A DNA stretch of 64,000 bases, from contig CAUZFZ010000020.1 in assembly GCA_963579025.1 (NCBI GenBank), positions 26,267 to 90,266 of the forward strand, read 5' to 3'. The notes under the pieces were generated by a model. The model worked only from the letters and a program-made list of their open reading frames with translations. It searched no databases and was not told where the DNA came from. Shown here piece by piece: positions 62,336 to 64,000 of the stretch. The first letter of the stretch is position 1. Each line of letters opens with the position of its first letter. This stretch comes from CAUZFZ01 sp963579025 (GTDB taxonomy: Bacteria > Planctomycetota > Planctomycetia > Planctomycetales > Planctomycetaceae). The translations under genes were made by a program, and so were the position numbers.

Positions 62336-62762
62336 CAGACCCGTTGCAGGTGACAAGTTGGCTCAGGAGCTACCGGCGGCGACGTGGTCTTCTCCGCCGT
62401 GTCCACGGGCGTGGGCCGGGCTCAGTTCTGTCGCGAGTGACTGTGGCACCAGAAGGTCACCAAGTCGGGGAGAACAGCCCAGAAGTGCGACTCCTCGTGT
62501 CCCGGCAGGAAGTACTTCCGTGGCGCCCGACTCTGTCGTGAGCGGGAGCTGAATGCGATCTCGCTGATTCCGCCAATTAGGTGACCGCATTGCTGCAGAG
62601 GAGTGCCTCCAACGATCAGGGACCCAGCACCGGCCTGACTGGAAACGCACGAGCAGGTAATATTCGGTCAGATACGACTCTGGTGTCGCGACAGCGTGTT
62701 AGTAGACGCCGGGAACCGAATCACGGATCGCAAACACCGAATGACGGCGGAAACCTTGATCA
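62336..62762. other. Intergenic stretch, nothing recognised
   Basis: 427 nt with no supported ORF, RNA gene or clear terminator. It may mark the edge of an accessory island that begins with the following gene. Confidence 0.4.
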
Positions 62763-64000
62763 ATGGCCACTCGCTCGACGACAACAGACACCGAAGTCGC
62801 GAGGGCACGGATAACGAAGCACCGTCTGCCACCATGGCTGGAAGGTGAGCATTCGCTGCCATTCGGAAAGCTGTCCAGTGTGGAATTCGAAATTCTGAGC
62901 TTTCTGCTGCTCAGGCGGCAACATCCGTCGGATTATGTGGTGCTCTACGGCGAAACACGGGACGGTGGACAGGACGTCGTTCATCACACCGTTGACGTAA
63001 CGGGCGAGCCTCTATTTCGATTGATTCAGTGCAAACGTTACACAAAGGATCTTGGTCCTTCCGACGTGAAGAAGGAGCTTGCGAAACTCTTCACCAATGT
63101 GTGGGACGGCACGATCCCGGTTCGTCCCGGCGAGGTAGTCTTTTACGTTTCGTCAAAGCTCTCAAAGAACGCAAAAGACCTAATTGAGTATCAGGAGAAA
63201 TGGCGGAAGGTCGCGGAGGCGGCGTTATCAAAACATTTCGGGACGAAAAGTGTTCCCGCCGAGTTGCTCACGTTTGCAAAGACATGGTGGCCCGAATGTC
63301 GTGAAGAATGTGGCGTTGCTCTTACGGACCGCATCAAGGTCTTTTGTGACCTCGTCCATGAGTTCTTCACGATTCGGGCAGTCATTGACGGATCCGTGGC
63401 TGATGTCGCCGACGCAGTTGTCAAGAGGCTCGACCTGATATTGCGACCGGTATCCGAGGAATCCGCCGGCGCGACCGCTCTTGCGCCAACGGCCACTCTG
63501 ACGGCGACGCAAGTGTCGCGCAGTTTCAGCAGCGCATCGCGAGGACTTCTCAGGTGGGAAAAGCGACTCTCCAATGGCGAATGGTTCGATCGCCCTGAAA
63601 TCCAGACTCTTGAAGCGCGGCTGCGCGGCCCTGACGCAGTGCGGACGGTTGTGCTGGGGGTACCAGGAGCAGGCAAATCGGCGTTGCTCTCTGTCTTGTC
63701 GGCACGGCTCATCGATTCTGGCGTCCCCGTACTGGCGATCAAGGCCGACCAGGTGCCTCACCATGTCGCATCGCAGGTGATTCTGTCTCAGGAGCTCCGT
63801 TTGCCGGCTCCCGTCCCGGAATGCGTTTCCGTCCTGGCGAAATCCCGGCCGACTGTCGTGGTCGTCGATCAGCTTGATGCTCTCGCGAATGGGTCCAGTC
63901 TCTGTGGGGCGCGGATTATGCGGCGGTTTTTGCAGCGTGGGAGCTGTTTTCTCCGTAAGGTCGCAGTCCGGCGGGATAGGCGGCCCTCAGAGTTGCCCCG
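62763..64000 (+). CDS. Mrr-like nuclease fused to STAND-type P-loop NTPase (3' end cut by window)
   Basis: A frame of 412 codons, open to the window edge. The N-terminal domain has D67-G-G-Q-D71 and Q89-C-K91-R-Y93, the D-(x)17-QxK pattern of Mrr-type restriction endonuclease folds. A helical region follows (about 100-240). Then come the Walker A motif G299-V-P-G-A-G-K-S306 and a Walker B-like VVVVDQLDAL with D369. Order and spacing match nuclease-STAND (NACHT/Avs-like) defence proteins, which sense phage components and activate the effector. The ribosome site is weak (GGAAA). The last 100 nt (from about 63897) are rich in Arg/Cys codons and look unlike a normal NTPase continuation, so a frameshift or junction may be present. 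Confidence 0.8.
   Translation, partial: MATRSTTTDTEVARARITKHRLPPWLEGEHSLPFGKLSSVEFEILSFLLLRRQHPSDYVVLYGETRDGGQDVVHHTVDVTGEPLFRLIQCKRYTKDLGPSDVKKELAKLFTNVWDGTIPVRPGEVVFYVSSKLSKNAKDLIEYQEKWRKVAEAALSKHFGTKSVPAELLTFAKTWWPECREECGVALTDRIKVFCDLVHEFFTIRAVIDGSVADVADAVVKRLDLILRPVSEESAGATALAPTATLTATQVSRSFSSASRGLLRWEKRLSNGEWFDRPEIQTLEARLRGPDAVRTVVLGVPGAGKSALLSVLSARLIDSGVPVLAIKADQVPHHVASQVILSQELRLPAPVPECVSVLAKSRPTVVVVDQLDALANGSSLCGARIMRRFLQRGSCFLRKVAVRRDRRPSELP

Overview
The window reads as chromosomal DNA of a planctomycete (phylum Planctomycetota, probably order Planctomycetales). The case rests on family content: a PVC-type haem-binding dehydrogenase with CxxCH, a PSD1/DUF1549-DUF1553 cytochrome protein, two ceramidase-like secreted proteins, very large secreted TPR proteins, a giant protein tied to an ExbB/ExbD pair, and a 23S-5S rRNA operon that lacks its 16S gene. 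Genes for a Gram-negative envelope are present (kdsB, gmhB-like, wecA-like, ExbB/ExbD). Genus cannot be fixed from the sequence.

Region 1 (1-6.3 kb) holds an AcpH-like protein, a tagatose/psicose 3-epimerase-type isomerase, the PVC dehydrogenase and an RraA-family protein. Region 2 (5.9-15.6 kb, minus strand) is a five-gene block that reads as an operon: secreted TPR protein, ExbB/TolQ, ExbD/TolR, a 1530-residue protein (PD40 propeller, membrane segments, roughly 750-residue Pro/Gln/Thr-rich stretch, C-terminal alpha/alpha toroid) and a small membrane protein. Region 3 (15.7-28.5 kb) is mostly housekeeping: a second RraA-family protein, pyrG, kdsB, an Ldh-family dehydrogenase, a lipoprotein amidase, two alpha/beta hydrolases, a BON protein, gcvT, pyrD, wecA-like and gmhB-like genes. 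Region 4 (28.6-39.1 kb) has a 1395-residue protein of unknown function, a DUF4160/DUF2442 pair sitting between two copies of a 133-bp palindromic element, a ceramidase-like protein and the PSD1 cytochrome protein.

Region 5 (39.1-46 kb) is accessory: a Fic-protein remnant cut by a palindromic element, an ImmA/IrrE protease gene beside a gene with a nuclease-like N-terminus and TPR-like C-terminus, and a complete IS630-type element with TA target duplication. Region 6 (46-51 kb) has ParA, a small zinc-ribbon protein, a DUF1475 protein, EboE, a TrmH-type methyltransferase and a second ceramidase-like protein. Region 7 (51-54.75 kb) is tRNA-Ile, tRNA-Ala, 23S, 5S and a strong terminator, followed by an IS256-type transposase remnant. 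Region 8 (55.2-62.3 kb) is a pair of secreted TPR proteins, the second ending in YHS-like Cys-rich modules. The window ends inside an open frame (62763 to the edge) that joins an Mrr-like nuclease domain to a P-loop NTPase, probably an anti-phage STAND protein.

The best candidates for undescribed biology are the ExbB/ExbD-giant-protein operon, the ImmA plus nuclease-TPR cassette, the truncated nuclease-STAND gene, and the repeat-flanked DUF4160/DUF2442 pair. Palindromic intergenic repeats are unusually abundant throughout.
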